Part shown: positions 35,025 through 43,914 of the stretch, one piece after another | Numbering within the stretch: position 1 is the first letter of the stretch | Layout: the number at the start of each line of letters is the position of its first letter | DNA from: Mariniblastus sp. | GTDB taxonomy: Bacteria > Planctomycetota > Planctomycetia > Pirellulales > Pirellulaceae | Assembly (NCBI GenBank): GCA_028823415.1 | Contig: JAPKBL010000001.1 | Coordinates: 62,001-126,000 of the forward strand | DNA length: 64,000 nt | Reading direction: 5' to 3' | Notes under the pieces: generated by a model | The model's input: only the letters and a program-made list of their open reading frames with translations | Database searches by the model: none | Told to the model about the DNA's origin: nothing | Made by a program: the position numbers and the translations under genes

Positions 35025-36141
35025 CGTTGTCCCCGGCTCTTCCAGTGCCCACAGCTTCAGCAACTGACTGGTAACCGTGCTGCTTAAGTTTCGCAGCGAT
35101 ATGACGATTCATCTCTCTGACCGTGGCTGGACCGCCGTAAATGAAGCCGGTGTACAACTGGACCAACGCAGCCCCCGATCGAATCATCTGCCAGGCATCT
35201 TCCCCGTGCATAATCCCGCCCACGCCGACGATCGGAATATCCCCTTGAAGTTGATCATACAACTTCCCGACCACCTCTCGCGATCGCATCTTTAACGGTG
35301 CGCCCGAAAGACCACCATTTCCAATCGCCTCAACCGTCGCCTCGGACGTCCTCAAACCGGAACGCTCAATTGTCGTATTGGTTGCAATAACCCCGTCCAA
35401 CTCAACCTCACCTAGAATCAAAATGATATCGCTCAGTTGCTCCTCGGTGACGTCGGGAGCAATTTTTAGCAAGAGCGGTTTAGGGTCACATTGATGGTCC
35501 ATTGCCAACGTGCGATTGAGAGCGATTAGCTTACTGAGCAATTCAATCAATGGCTCTCGATTTTGCAAGGCCCGCAAGCCCGGAGTGTTGGGAGAGCTCA
35601 CATTAACCGTAAAATAATCGGCATACGTGAATAGCCTCTCAAAGCTAATTAAGTAGTCTCGCGTGGCGTCTTCGACCGGAACGATTTTGGTTTTCCCAAT
35701 ATTGATTCCCAAAATGTCCGCCGGATCCGATTTAGGGGTCACCGAAAGCCGACGCGCCACCGCATCACTTCCGGAATTATTAAACCCCATCCGGTTAACA
35801 ATGGCTTGATCAGAAGGCAAGCGAAACAGACGTGGCCGAGGATTCCCAGATTGTGCCTGCCCCGTGATGGTTCCAATTTCTACGTGGCCGAAACCAAGAC
35901 TGGCAAGTTGAGGAAACCACCGTGCATCTTTGTCGAAGCCGGCCGCTAAACCAACGGGATTTTGAAATTCAATCCCAAACACTTTCGTCTTTAAACAGGG
36001 CTCTTTTACTCTGTTTCTCCAGCGAAAAAAGGCGCCCAATCCGAACGCAAAGATCGCCTTAAACAGGCCCATCGAAAAATAATGAGCCTTTTCTGCGGGC
36101 AACAGAAAGAGAAGTGGTCGGGCGAGGCGCTGCCAAAGCAT
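35014..36141 (-). CDS. pyrD: dihydroorotate dehydrogenase (quinone), class 2
   Basis: 375 residues. The N-terminal 45 residues contain the membrane-associating helix of class 2 enzymes (PLLFLLPAEKAHYFSMGLFKAIFAFGLGAFF). Catalytic and FMN-binding blocks: GLAAGFDKDA, EIGTITGQAQSGNPRPR, RMGFNNSG, YFTVNVSSPNTPGLR with the catalytic Ser region, LLLKIAPD, ATNTTI, GGLSGAPLK and GVGGIMHGEDA. It oxidises dihydroorotate to orotate with quinone reduction in de novo pyrimidine synthesis. The stop codon overlaps the regulator start downstream. Confidence 0.96.
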   Translation of the reverse strand: MLWQRLARPLLFLLPAEKAHYFSMGLFKAIFAFGLGAFFRWRNRVKEPCLKTKVFGIEFQNPVGLAAGFDKDARWFPQLASLGFGHVEIGTITGQAQSGNPRPRLFRLPSDQAIVNRMGFNNSGSDAVARRLSVTPKSDPADILGINIGKTKIVPVEDATRDYLISFERLFTYADYFTVNVSSPNTPGLRALQNREPLIELLSKLIALNRTLAMDHQCDPKPLLLKIAPDVTEEQLSDIILILGEVELDGVIATNTTIERSGLRTSEATVEAIGNGGLSGAPLKMRSREVVGKLYDQLQGDIPIVGVGGIMHGEDAWQMIRSGAALVQLYTGFIYGGPATVREMNRHIAAKLKQHGYQSVAEAVGTGRAGDNDAE

Positions 36142-36295
36142 AATTTCTAACTCAATCCGAAAACAAGAAAAATGTCTCTCATTAACTTACGCTGCAACTT
36201 AAGAATCACGAACAATTTACCGCTATGGATTGCTTTCGATTGTCAAAGATTCGAAAACCAAATTACAGAATGGCCTCCCAAGGAGCCCCCTCCGT

Positions 36296-37900
36296 TTACC
36301 AATTCAATCCCACACCTTCGCCACCTGACCTGCGATCGGTGCCACCTTTCAGGGGCTCTCCGCTGGCAGGCACTGCCAAATCCCGGGCCGGTTCCTCCAC
36401 CGCCTCTTTTTTACCCGCGGATTGCTTTGGTGCCGGCGGCGCTAAACAAGCCTTGTGCGACAAAGATAGCTTCTGTGATTGCGGATCGATGGACTGGATT
36501 TTGACTTCTAATTCTTGACCTTCCTTGACGACGTTACCTACCTTTGCAACTCGCTGGTAAGCCAGTTCAGAGATATGAACCAAACCCTCAATTCCCGGCG
36601 CGATTTTAACAAAGGCACCAAAATCAGCTATCTTGGTTACGGTACCTTTGACAATGTCGTTAACGGCAAACTGAGTATCGATTCCCTTCCAAGGATGCTC
36701 CAGCGTGTCTCGGTGAGAGAGTGAGATTCGGTTTGCGTCCTCATCGATTTTTTCGACTTTTACGCGAACATTCTCACCCACTGACAAGACTTCACTGGGG
36801 TGTTTGACCCGTGACCAGCTAACTTTACTGACGTGAATGAGGCCTTCGACTCCTCCAAGGTCAACGAATGCTCCAAAATCCATCAACTTGGTAACAACCC
36901 CGTCTCGTAGTTGCCCCGCCTCAAGTTCCTCCAGCAACTCCTTCCGCTTTTCCTCATTTTCCCGATCGAGAATTGCCCGTCGGCTGAGAACGAGTTTGCG
37001 TTTCTCCGGATTTACTTCCAACACCACGCACGTCAGCTTCTGTTTGATGTAGGCGCTAAAATCTTCCACCCGAAATCGGTCGATTTGACTAGCCGGAATA
37101 AATCCGCGGATCGAACTGACCGTGACCTCAAGCCCGCCCGTATTGGATCCGGTCACCAGTGCATCAATTACCGCGCCTTCGGTAATGTCATCCCAGTCCG
37201 CGACTCCGATACTCGCCCCGGGTACCGCCAATTCGTAGAGCCCATCTTCTTTATTTAAACCGCGAACAATTATCTCAACCAGATCGCCTTCGTTTGGAGG
37301 TTCTTTAAAATGGTGGAGCGTTGCGACTCCTTCGGATTGCCCCGACAGCCGCACAAAAACATTATCTTCATGAATTTTGGTGACGGCCGCCTTCACACGT
37401 GTACCAGGTTCAATCTCCTCGGTACTCGCCTCCGTGGTAGCCACAACATCATCCATGGATATTTCGCCAAGGACCGCGTCGATTTCCGCATCGACATCAT
37501 CGCTAAACCCTGTGTGCGACTTAATATCTGCCAGCACGACCGGCTCAGGCTCAGGCTCTCCTGTGAGATTAATTGGGTTGGCAACTGCGTGTTGCACGGC
37601 CTTTGGCTGAGAGGGCTGCAGTGCTTTATCGGCTGGGTCTCTTTGTGAGCCAATCGCAACCTTGCGAACCGGCGCGGCCACCGCAACGGTAGCTGCCTCA
37701 ACCGGCACGGGTGGGTCATCGGTAACCGTTGGAGACGCAAGTTCTGAAACCGACACCTTATCGGTTATCCCTTCCGTTGCTGAGGCGCCCGGTGATTCCG
37801 TCGGAACAACCGATTCCGGGGAAGGGGACGCCGTCTCCAATGGAGAAGGGGTATTTTGATCGTTGGCAAGATTGTTGGATTCGGAACTCATGGGTGACAT
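36296..37900 (-). CDS. S1 RNA-binding domain protein, ribosomal protein S1-like
   Basis: 534 residues from the ATG at 37900 (another ATG is 9 nt later; the codon at 37939 is less likely). The first 165 residues are low-complexity, rich in Pro, Ser, Thr, Val and Glu, as expected of a disordered tail. Then come four S1 domains: a divergent first (GTRVKAAVTKIHEDNVFVRL), a second (GAVIDALVTGSNTGGLEVTV), and two canonical ones with FGAFVDLGGVEGLIHVS and FGAFVKIAPGIEGLVHIS. A Gly and basic rich tail ends the protein. Domains three and four match RpsA-like S1 repeats used for mRNA binding. Whether this is the ribosomal S1 or a paralogue cannot be decided without the rest of the genome. Confidence 0.86.
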   Translation of the reverse strand: MSPMSSESNNLANDQNTPSPLETASPSPESVVPTESPGASATEGITDKVSVSELASPTVTDDPPVPVEAATVAVAAPVRKVAIGSQRDPADKALQPSQPKAVQHAVANPINLTGEPEPEPVVLADIKSHTGFSDDVDAEIDAVLGEISMDDVVATTEASTEEIEPGTRVKAAVTKIHEDNVFVRLSGQSEGVATLHHFKEPPNEGDLVEIIVRGLNKEDGLYELAVPGASIGVADWDDITEGAVIDALVTGSNTGGLEVTVSSIRGFIPASQIDRFRVEDFSAYIKQKLTCVVLEVNPEKRKLVLSRRAILDRENEEKRKELLEELEAGQLRDGVVTKLMDFGAFVDLGGVEGLIHVSKVSWSRVKHPSEVLSVGENVRVKVEKIDEDANRISLSHRDTLEHPWKGIDTQFAVNDIVKGTVTKIADFGAFVKIAPGIEGLVHISELAYQRVAKVGNVVKEGQELEVKIQSIDPQSQKLSLSHKACLAPPAPKQSAGKKEAVEEPARDLAVPASGEPLKGGTDRRSGGEGVGLNW

Positions 37901-38033
37901 CGGTAAAAATAAAAGTGATCGTTTTGCATCGTTTTGCAAAACTGGGAAAGAAAATTTATTGACTCAAGACTGAGTAATTTAGCAAACTTCGCGTTTGGCG
38001 TGTCAAACAAACGCCAATCGCGGACTTAGTTTT

Positions 38034-39545
38034 TCAGAATTCACGACCCTTCGAAATTAAGTCAAAATCATCGGTCCGAAAGGGCGAGGCGGGCAAACCT
38101 TGCGAATTGACCAAATTAGGCGGATTCTCCTTATCCCAACCAAATCGGACGAATTTCGGTTTTTTTATTTCGGAGCAACTTACTTCGACTCGCTGCCCGT
38201 CAATTTTTGCAATGGCCGGAACAAACTTTCCCTCTTCCCCGCAAATCATAAAACCAAGTAGCTCAGGTTCGTCGTTTCGAATTTTTAACCCATCGTGGGT
38301 ATGTTGAAAGGTCACTCGGATCGCACCGTCTTCTGTGACAGTGGCTCCATCAAAGGTCGGCCCGCTGTAAACTGGCTTGACTTCTCCTTCGGGAAGTTGA
38401 TCCGAATAGACATCAGCGAGTGCCGCGAGTGCTAAACGGCGACCCACCTCCTGCTTATTGGGGGGGCTCAATTCCTGTAAGTCACCAATATCTGTCGTCA
38501 CGACCATGCGTGTATTTTCTACTAATTTGAAAGTCTTCAGCTGTGCATCCCAGACCTCCGCCAACGACTCAAACGGTTTTTCCGGATAATCAAAGGGAGC
38601 CAACTGCACAAAATAGAACGGAAACTCTCCCAATCCAAAGTTCTTTCGCCAATCTCGTATCAAAGTTGGGAAAAGTGTCGCATATTGATTTCCACGCCCA
38701 ACATTGGACTCACCCTGGTACCAAATCGCACCTCGAATGGGAAAACGCTTCAGCGGTGCAATCATGCCGTTGTATAAGTTGCCCGGGCGCAAGGGACTGA
38801 GCGGTTGGTCGACCTCTTCGTCCCAATGTTTTAACAGCGGTGCCAACGCCTCCACGTCATCCTGCGTGGCTCGCGATATCCATGCCTCGCAAACCGTCCC
38901 TCCCCAGGCGACATCAATCAACCCGATCGGGATGCTCTCTCCATTCGCATTTTTCAAACTCTTGCTTAGCTCACGGCCAAAGAAGTAACCCGAGGCCGAA
39001 AAATCTTTCACCGATTCTGGAGAACAAACACGCCAGGGAATTGCTTTGTAAATATCTTCCATCGGCTCAACCGACGAATAGTTACCCATGGAAAACAATC
39101 GAATGGACGGAAAATTCTTTGACTGCTCGATTTCCGTTTCAGCATTGAGAGACTTGCACACAGGCAACTCCATGTTGTCCTGCCCGCAACACAACCAAAC
39201 CTCGCCAACCATTACATCATTAAAAACAACTTTGGGTTCGCCACCATCGGCGATCACTTCCAGTTCGTAAGGTCCGCCGGCGCCGGGAGTGTTGATCACG
39301 ACATTCCAATCCCCCTTCGCGGACGCGGTAACCTTCACTTCTTTTCCTGCGAACTTAACAACCAAAGATTGGTTCGGATCTGCGACTCCCCAAACCTTGA
39401 CTCTCGAATCCCGCTGCAACACCATGTGATCGGAGAAAATTTTCGGGAGAGAAATATCGCCGCGCAACTCGACGTCGCCCAGTAGGCACGCTAACCCCAA
39501 ACAAGAGCAGGCAATTGCAATTCGCGTCAAAGTTTGCGGATTCAT
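38034..39545 (-). CDS. secreted sialate O-acetylesterase homologue lacking catalytic residues
   Basis: 503 residues with a signal peptide (IAIACSCLGLACLLGDVELRG). Family blocks are LPKIFSDHMVLQRD, VWGVADP, MVGEVWLCCGQDNMEL, IWYQGESNVG and NKQEVGRRLALAAL, typical of sialate O-acetylesterase-like carbohydrate esterases. The nucleophile block of this family is normally GQSNME; here Ser is replaced by Asp123. The catalytic histidine motif (usually DIHP) reads ELSP at residues 358-361. Both changes were checked in the DNA. A working Ser-His pair is therefore absent, and it may be a pseudoenzyme with a carbohydrate-binding or structural role. Confidence 0.88.
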   Translation of the reverse strand: MNPQTLTRIAIACSCLGLACLLGDVELRGDISLPKIFSDHMVLQRDSRVKVWGVADPNQSLVVKFAGKEVKVTASAKGDWNVVINTPGAGGPYELEVIADGGEPKVVFNDVMVGEVWLCCGQDNMELPVCKSLNAETEIEQSKNFPSIRLFSMGNYSSVEPMEDIYKAIPWRVCSPESVKDFSASGYFFGRELSKSLKNANGESIPIGLIDVAWGGTVCEAWISRATQDDVEALAPLLKHWDEEVDQPLSPLRPGNLYNGMIAPLKRFPIRGAIWYQGESNVGRGNQYATLFPTLIRDWRKNFGLGEFPFYFVQLAPFDYPEKPFESLAEVWDAQLKTFKLVENTRMVVTTDIGDLQELSPPNKQEVGRRLALAALADVYSDQLPEGEVKPVYSGPTFDGATVTEDGAIRVTFQHTHDGLKIRNDEPELLGFMICGEEGKFVPAIAKIDGQRVEVSCSEIKKPKFVRFGWDKENPPNLVNSQGLPASPFRTDDFDLISKGREF

Positions 39546-39776
39546 GCGGTGCCTTGTTGATGATTAACCAAAACGAGAATCAGATTAGTTATTTGCAAAC
39601 TCCAAGGGTCTGCGGTGACATTAAAAGTAACCAATTAATCCTGATACACGGCAGTCTCAAACCAATCGGCAAGATGCGGACGCCTCTGGATCAACAACCA
39701 TGTCCAGTAATGCAACAGGTGCGGTGATTCGATTTTAGCCCAAGCCGCCCATTTCCTCCACCGGCAACTTCGCGTT

Positions 39777-41447
39777 TCAGGAAAGTTTTGGGACTCCATC
39801 GCTGATCAGAACGACGTCGTCTTCCGCACGGAAATGGTAACTTTTCGGGTTGACGACCGGCGAATCTCCTTGCGAGTGAACCGCTACCAGGATGATGTTC
39901 GACGACTTTTTTACGTCCGTCAATTTTTCATCAAAAGAAGCCCCAACCCAAGAATCCGGAACTGGAAGACGGTAAAACTCGTTTCCATGTTGATACGTCA
40001 TCAACTCACCAAGAATACCGACGAGGCCTTTATTCATCGCTGCTTGGGCAAGCATATGTGCCCCGTACTCTCCACTGACCACAAAGTCGTTGACCTTCCC
40101 GTCCTCCAAATGGGTCGCGTAACTTCGATTGACAATCTCGGCACAGGTGTAAACCGACTCGTTTAACTTCTCGACCGTCAAAGCAGCGAGAATCGTTCTC
40201 GCGTCGGCATCCTGCTCACTGCGACCACCGCTCGTATCGGTTAAGACAAGACAGGTTTTTGCCTGGCATATCCCCGCCCTCTCCAAAGCCGTTACCTTGG
40301 TAAAATCGTCATGCAAAAAATAGACGCTCGAAAACTTGGAACAAGCCTCTTCAAGCTGTTCTCGCTCCATCTCCGTAATGACCACAATGGGCATTCGCCG
40401 CGTTTTTGAACTCGCCCGATACTCCTCGATAATCGTGAGTGTTTTCGGAGTCCAGCCGCAAATAATTATGTGGTTTTGTAACGCATCCCAATCCACGACT
40501 CTACCCTCCATTCGCATTCGATCCACCATGAATGCAGAAACCGTTCCCGCAAAAATGGCAAAAATAGTCAGCCCCATAAACATTAAAAATACAGAAACAA
40601 TTTTCCCGCTCAGAGTTCGCGGGGCGCTGGGAATTGGCTCCCCCGCAAACAACGTATAAATACTAAACCAAAACGAACGATTCAAATTGAACTGATTTTC
40701 CGATCCTAAATCACTCTTGCCAACGCCGGCTATTTCGGTCGATTCCGTGTTTACAGGGATCGGTTTCCCAGTTGACGTGGCCAACTTCTTGAGAGCCGAA
40801 TTTTCAAAATGGGTGATGGCCAGTGTTCCAAACAAAACCGTCAAAACCAACAAACCACAGATCAACAAAAAATCTAAAATGCCACGGCGGAACATTGCCG
40901 GATAATGCCCTGAAAGACGAGACATCACCCCAAACAAACGAAACAGCCTCCCAAGCCTCAACAACCGCAGCGCCCTGGACGCACGAAACACCCGAAACAG
41001 GGGAAGCGTCGCAATGATGTCTAACCAAAACTCAGAAAAAAAACGTTTCTTGGAACGCGCCGCAAGAAAACGAAGCGTCAACTCGACAACAAACGTAGTC
41101 GTTATCAGATCATTGGCGAGAACCATCCAATCCATCGTTGACTGGGTCAGCTCTCCGAACAGCGTCGGAATGCTATTCAAGCCAGTGGCCAACTGCGCCT
41201 CAAGCCAAAACTCGGAAAGGGTCAGCGTTACCGAAATTACCACCAACACGCCAATCGAGATCTCGACCCAAATCTGATGGAAGAAGCGGCGCAACGCTAA
41301 CTGCCATTGCCGGTTCAACGACTTGTCCTCAGGATCGGAATTTCTAGGAAACCAAAACATTGATGTCAAACGCCCAGTGATAAACACCCGACTCTGATTA
41401 AAAATAAGACAATAAAAAAACCAACATTCCCGAACCGCGCCGCTCAT
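39777..41447 (-). CDS. voltage-sensor cation channel with RCK (TrkA-N-like) domains
   Basis: 556 residues from the ATG at 41447, which overlaps the upstream formyltransferase stop as ATGA; an ATG at 41360 is an alternative. Hydrophobic segments form S1-S4, with the S4 voltage sensor RALRLLRLGRLFRLF carrying Arg at regular spacing. The pore region SFWFSIYTLFAGEPIP has the position of a selectivity filter, but TVGYG is absent. After the last pore helix a cytosolic part has IIICGWTPKTLTIIEEY, a CASTOR/POLLUX-like variant of the RCK nucleotide-binding fold, and a second RCK-C-like part ending in AEDDVVLISDG. It is probably a ligand- and voltage-gated cation channel of uncertain selectivity. Confidence 0.85.
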   Translation of the reverse strand: MSGAVRECWFFYCLIFNQSRVFITGRLTSMFWFPRNSDPEDKSLNRQWQLALRRFFHQIWVEISIGVLVVISVTLTLSEFWLEAQLATGLNSIPTLFGELTQSTMDWMVLANDLITTTFVVELTLRFLAARSKKRFFSEFWLDIIATLPLFRVFRASRALRLLRLGRLFRLFGVMSRLSGHYPAMFRRGILDFLLICGLLVLTVLFGTLAITHFENSALKKLATSTGKPIPVNTESTEIAGVGKSDLGSENQFNLNRSFWFSIYTLFAGEPIPSAPRTLSGKIVSVFLMFMGLTIFAIFAGTVSAFMVDRMRMEGRVVDWDALQNHIIICGWTPKTLTIIEEYRASSKTRRMPIVVITEMEREQLEEACSKFSSVYFLHDDFTKVTALERAGICQAKTCLVLTDTSGGRSEQDADARTILAALTVEKLNESVYTCAEIVNRSYATHLEDGKVNDFVVSGEYGAHMLAQAAMNKGLVGILGELMTYQHGNEFYRLPVPDSWVGASFDEKLTDVKKSSNIILVAVHSQGDSPVVNPKSYHFRAEDDVVLISDGVPKLS

Positions 41448-42358
41448 TCACCCGTCATTATATCATGCAAATGAAAATGGTGTTTCCCGAGTTTCCCTCC
41501 ATAATTACCAGCGCCGATTGACACTACTCCGTCCCCCGCAGCAGCCTCAATCCCAGCCCTTGTTGCCCGGGCAACCGCTTCACGCGACGTGCCGTCTATA
41601 ACAATCTCGTAAACGCAATTTACGTTTTCAGGCAAATCAGACTCAACCCTGCCGCGCAATGTTGGACAATAGCGATCCGCCGTCGACGCTTTCAGCGATG
41701 GATAACGCGACCCCACTTTACTTCCACTTCGCACAACTCCGCCCGGAAACGGAGTCATGATTCCGGCCAGCACTTCTGTCGCACCAATAGCTCTCTCCGC
41801 CGCCCCTAACCCCGCAGCCTGATCCCGGGCCAGAATCAAAAAATTCCCACCGGCAACTCCCTTTTGAATCGCCACCGAATCCTCGACTAAAAACTCCCCG
41901 TCCATGACTGGGATCCGCCAAAACCGGCGATCTCCAATCAATTTACTTTTCTGGTAACCATCTCCAAAAAAACGCAAGTGCTTACCCAACGGCACCCGTT
42001 CAGCTACCCCAGAATCCTCCGTGCTCTCGGCCTCGTCTCCGGCATACACGGCGGTCGTCGGACAGGTCATTAAGCACTGACCGGTGCGATTAATCAACGC
42101 TGCCTGCACCGCTTTTAGAGAAAAACCGAAAACCAAAATTTTCACGCCCATCCGGCCATCGGGGGTATCAGACGACTTCATCCATTGCTCCACACCGACT
42201 TCCGCATCGCAGCCGATGACCGAACTCCCATAACCGCAAAACGAATGAACCGCCGATTCAAGCCACCTTCGACTGTGTCCAGTTACGATAATTCGACCGT
42301 AATGCATAGTAAATGCTTCCGCGAACGTGTCCTCAATAACGGTCGATCCAATTTCCAA
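41444..42358 (-). CDS. fhcD: formylmethanofuran:tetrahydromethanopterin formyltransferase
   Basis: 304 residues from a TTG at 42358, chosen because family similarity begins just there (GSTVIEDTFAEAF); the open frame continues to an ATG at 42445 with 29 unrelated residues. Diagnostic blocks: TGQCLMTCPTTAVYAG, GKHLRFFGDGYQKSK, FWRIPVMDGEFLVED, GNFLILARDQAAG, MTPFPGGVVRSGSKVGS, and ISAGNYGGKLG-type GAGNYGGKLGKHHFHLHDIM at the end. The enzyme transfers the formyl group between a methanofuran-like carrier and tetrahydromethanopterin in the bacterial C1 oxidation route, known from methylotrophs and planctomycetes. The other fhc genes are not adjacent. Its stop overlaps the channel gene start by 4 nt. 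Confidence 0.9.
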   Translation of the reverse strand: MEIGSTVIEDTFAEAFTMHYGRIIVTGHSRRWLESAVHSFCGYGSSVIGCDAEVGVEQWMKSSDTPDGRMGVKILVFGFSLKAVQAALINRTGQCLMTCPTTAVYAGDEAESTEDSGVAERVPLGKHLRFFGDGYQKSKLIGDRRFWRIPVMDGEFLVEDSVAIQKGVAGGNFLILARDQAAGLGAAERAIGATEVLAGIMTPFPGGVVRSGSKVGSRYPSLKASTADRYCPTLRGRVESDLPENVNCVYEIVIDGTSREAVARATRAGIEAAAGDGVVSIGAGNYGGKLGKHHFHLHDIMTGE

Positions 42359-42558
42359 TTTCCATGTCCAATCTTTTAAAAACCGTCGATCCCAAGGAAA
42401 ACCCAGAGAAGACCTGCGAAGCATCGGATTATAGTCTAAGATCAATCATCCCGCTGTCGACTGCTCTCATCCAGTTCAGCAAGGTTAACGAGTTACCTCA
42501 ACGAAAAACTACGCTACGCTTGCCCTCAATTCTTGCACCAAGATTCTGCTCGCCTCCA

Positions 42559-43320
42559 ATGTCCACCAAGAAAAAACGCCGCCGACCTTTAGCTGTAGAT
42601 CTGGGACAAACATTCATCCGCTGGTTTTTTCGTTTCTTTTTATTCCTCGTTTATCGTATTCGTGTCCACAAGATTAAGTATTATCCGGATGACCGGGGAA
42701 TGCTGATTTGCTCAAATCATCAAAGTTACCTCGATCCCTTAATCATTGGCATTGCCTGCCCCCACGCGGTGAACTATTTAGGCCGAAAAAGTTTATTTCG
42801 GTCACCCTTTCTCGCATGGATCCTCAAATTCAATGATACGATTCCCATTGATCGCGAAGGGACCGGAGTCGGTGGAATGAAAGAGACTTTGCGGCGACTC
42901 AAAAAAGGAGAATCAGTTGTTATTTTCCCGGAAGGCACCCGCACCATCGATGGAGAACTTTTACCTCTGATGCTGGGTTTCTGTGCGGTTGCCAGACGCT
43001 CCAAGGCAACTTTAATGCCGCTCGCATTCGATGGAGCCTACCAATCATTTCCTCGCAACTCAAAAATTCCGATTCCAGGTAGAATTCATACGGTAATGGC
43101 CGAGCCGATCCGTTTCGAACAATACAAGGATCTAGCGGACGAAGAAATTGCCGAAATGTTACAACACCGAATCAAAGATTGTCTTAGCCAAGCCCAGAGA
43201 TATTGGCGACGATCAATGGGATTCAAATCTTCCAAACTGCTTTTCACGGACCGAGCCAGCGAAGTGACGAAAAAATGCCCAACAGCGCCAACAGCGCCAA
43301 CGGTGAATCCACCCTCTTAA
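42559..43320 (+). CDS. 1-acyl-sn-glycerol-3-phosphate acyltransferase (PlsC-like)
   Basis: 253 residues from the ATG at 42559; the frame extends upstream to 42364, but that part is unconserved. The acyltransferase motif NHQSYLDP (H-x4-D) lies near residue 53, followed by LGRKSLFRSPFLAWIL, IPIDREG and the FPEGTR motif near residue 118, then an IPIPG block. These are the conserved PlsC motifs for transferring acyl chains to lysophosphatidate in membrane lipid synthesis. A hydrophobic segment near residues 18-32 probably anchors it. The tail has a short Thr-Ala-Pro repeat. It is divergent from fhcD and convergent with the next gene. Confidence 0.93.
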   Translation: MSTKKKRRRPLAVDLGQTFIRWFFRFFLFLVYRIRVHKIKYYPDDRGMLICSNHQSYLDPLIIGIACPHAVNYLGRKSLFRSPFLAWILKFNDTIPIDREGTGVGGMKETLRRLKKGESVVIFPEGTRTIDGELLPLMLGFCAVARRSKATLMPLAFDGAYQSFPRNSKIPIPGRIHTVMAEPIRFEQYKDLADEEIAEMLQHRIKDCLSQAQRYWRRSMGFKSSKLLFTDRASEVTKKCPTAPTAPTVNPPS

Positions 43321-43332
43321 TTTTAGCGATGT

Positions 43333-43370
43333 GTCAGCCGAACCGACGTCAGCCGAACCGACGTCAGCCG
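43333..43370. repeat. 15-bp tandem repeat, 2.5 units
   Basis: GTCAGCCGAACCGAC occurs twice directly, at 43333-43347 and 43348-43362, then GTCAGCCG at 43363-43370. It lies between the acyltransferase stop and the end of the convergent small secreted protein gene. Too few units for a CRISPR or minisatellite with a known function. Confidence 0.7.
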
Positions 43371-43718
43371 TTAACGCTTAAATGTCCACGTGTCATCTTC
43401 CCGCTGGACTAGCTCCCACCCATTTGCTCCTAGCAAGTTCAATAAGTTCACTAACGTTGGCCGCTGCGAACCACCAAGTCGGCGGTAAATTGTCGACAAA
43501 CTTTCGGTACGAGGAAGATCATTCCCTCCTTCGTCCCACCTAACTTGGTCCTTACTTTCGAACGTCAGTTGCCCGTAAGAACACTGACCGTAACTCGAAA
43601 CTGATTCACCTAGATGATCTCGCGGAGCGTCGACCGCAAAAGCGCAAACCGACAATAGAACCAAACTCGCGACGGAAAAAAACACAGGAATTCGACAAAC
43701 GGAAAAAAAACAATCCAC
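43371..43718 (-). CDS. small secreted protein, DUF4177-like C-terminus
   Basis: 115 residues from a GTG at 43718, chosen because GGAGG lies 7 nt upstream; the ATG at 43724 sits too close to that GGAGG, and the frame start at 43799 places a second hydrophobic block before the signal. The signal peptide is VFFSVASLVLLSVCAFA. The mature part contains a soluble, charged domain ending in LLGANGWELVQRED, which resembles the LNxLGxxGWELV pattern of DUF4177 proteins. No enzyme motif is visible. It is convergent with the acyltransferase gene. Confidence 0.65.
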   Translation of the reverse strand: MDCFFSVCRIPVFFSVASLVLLSVCAFAVDAPRDHLGESVSSYGQCSYGQLTFESKDQVRWDEGGNDLPRTESLSTIYRRLGGSQRPTLVNLLNLLGANGWELVQREDDTWTFKR

Positions 43719-43803
43719 AATCATCCCTCCAAAAGAAAAAGGAAAACAAGTCGCATTCGCCATTCCAGCATACGTTAGCCCGCCCAACACCGCGCCCAAC
43801 CAC

Positions 43804-43845
43804 TAAAAAAAATCCCCGCCTCATCCATCATTGAATGAAGCAGGG
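43804..43845 (-). terminator. rho-independent terminator after the LEPR-XLL/FKBP gene
   Basis: On the minus strand a 12-bp stem with four G-T wobbles pairs CCCTGCTTCATT (43845-43834) with GATGAGGCGGGG (43825-43814), loop about 8 nt. It is followed by a run of eight T. It lies about 70 nt after the stop codon of the gene at 43915. Confidence 0.82.
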
Positions 43846-43914
43846 AACTAAGTGTGCACTTTTAAAGTAGACGATCACAGTAGCAGGCTTTGGAAGTCCG
43901 CCGAGTCGATTCCT

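Noticed and set aside
43333-43370. CRISPR-like repeat
   Set aside because: Units are directly adjacent with no spacers and number only two and a half.
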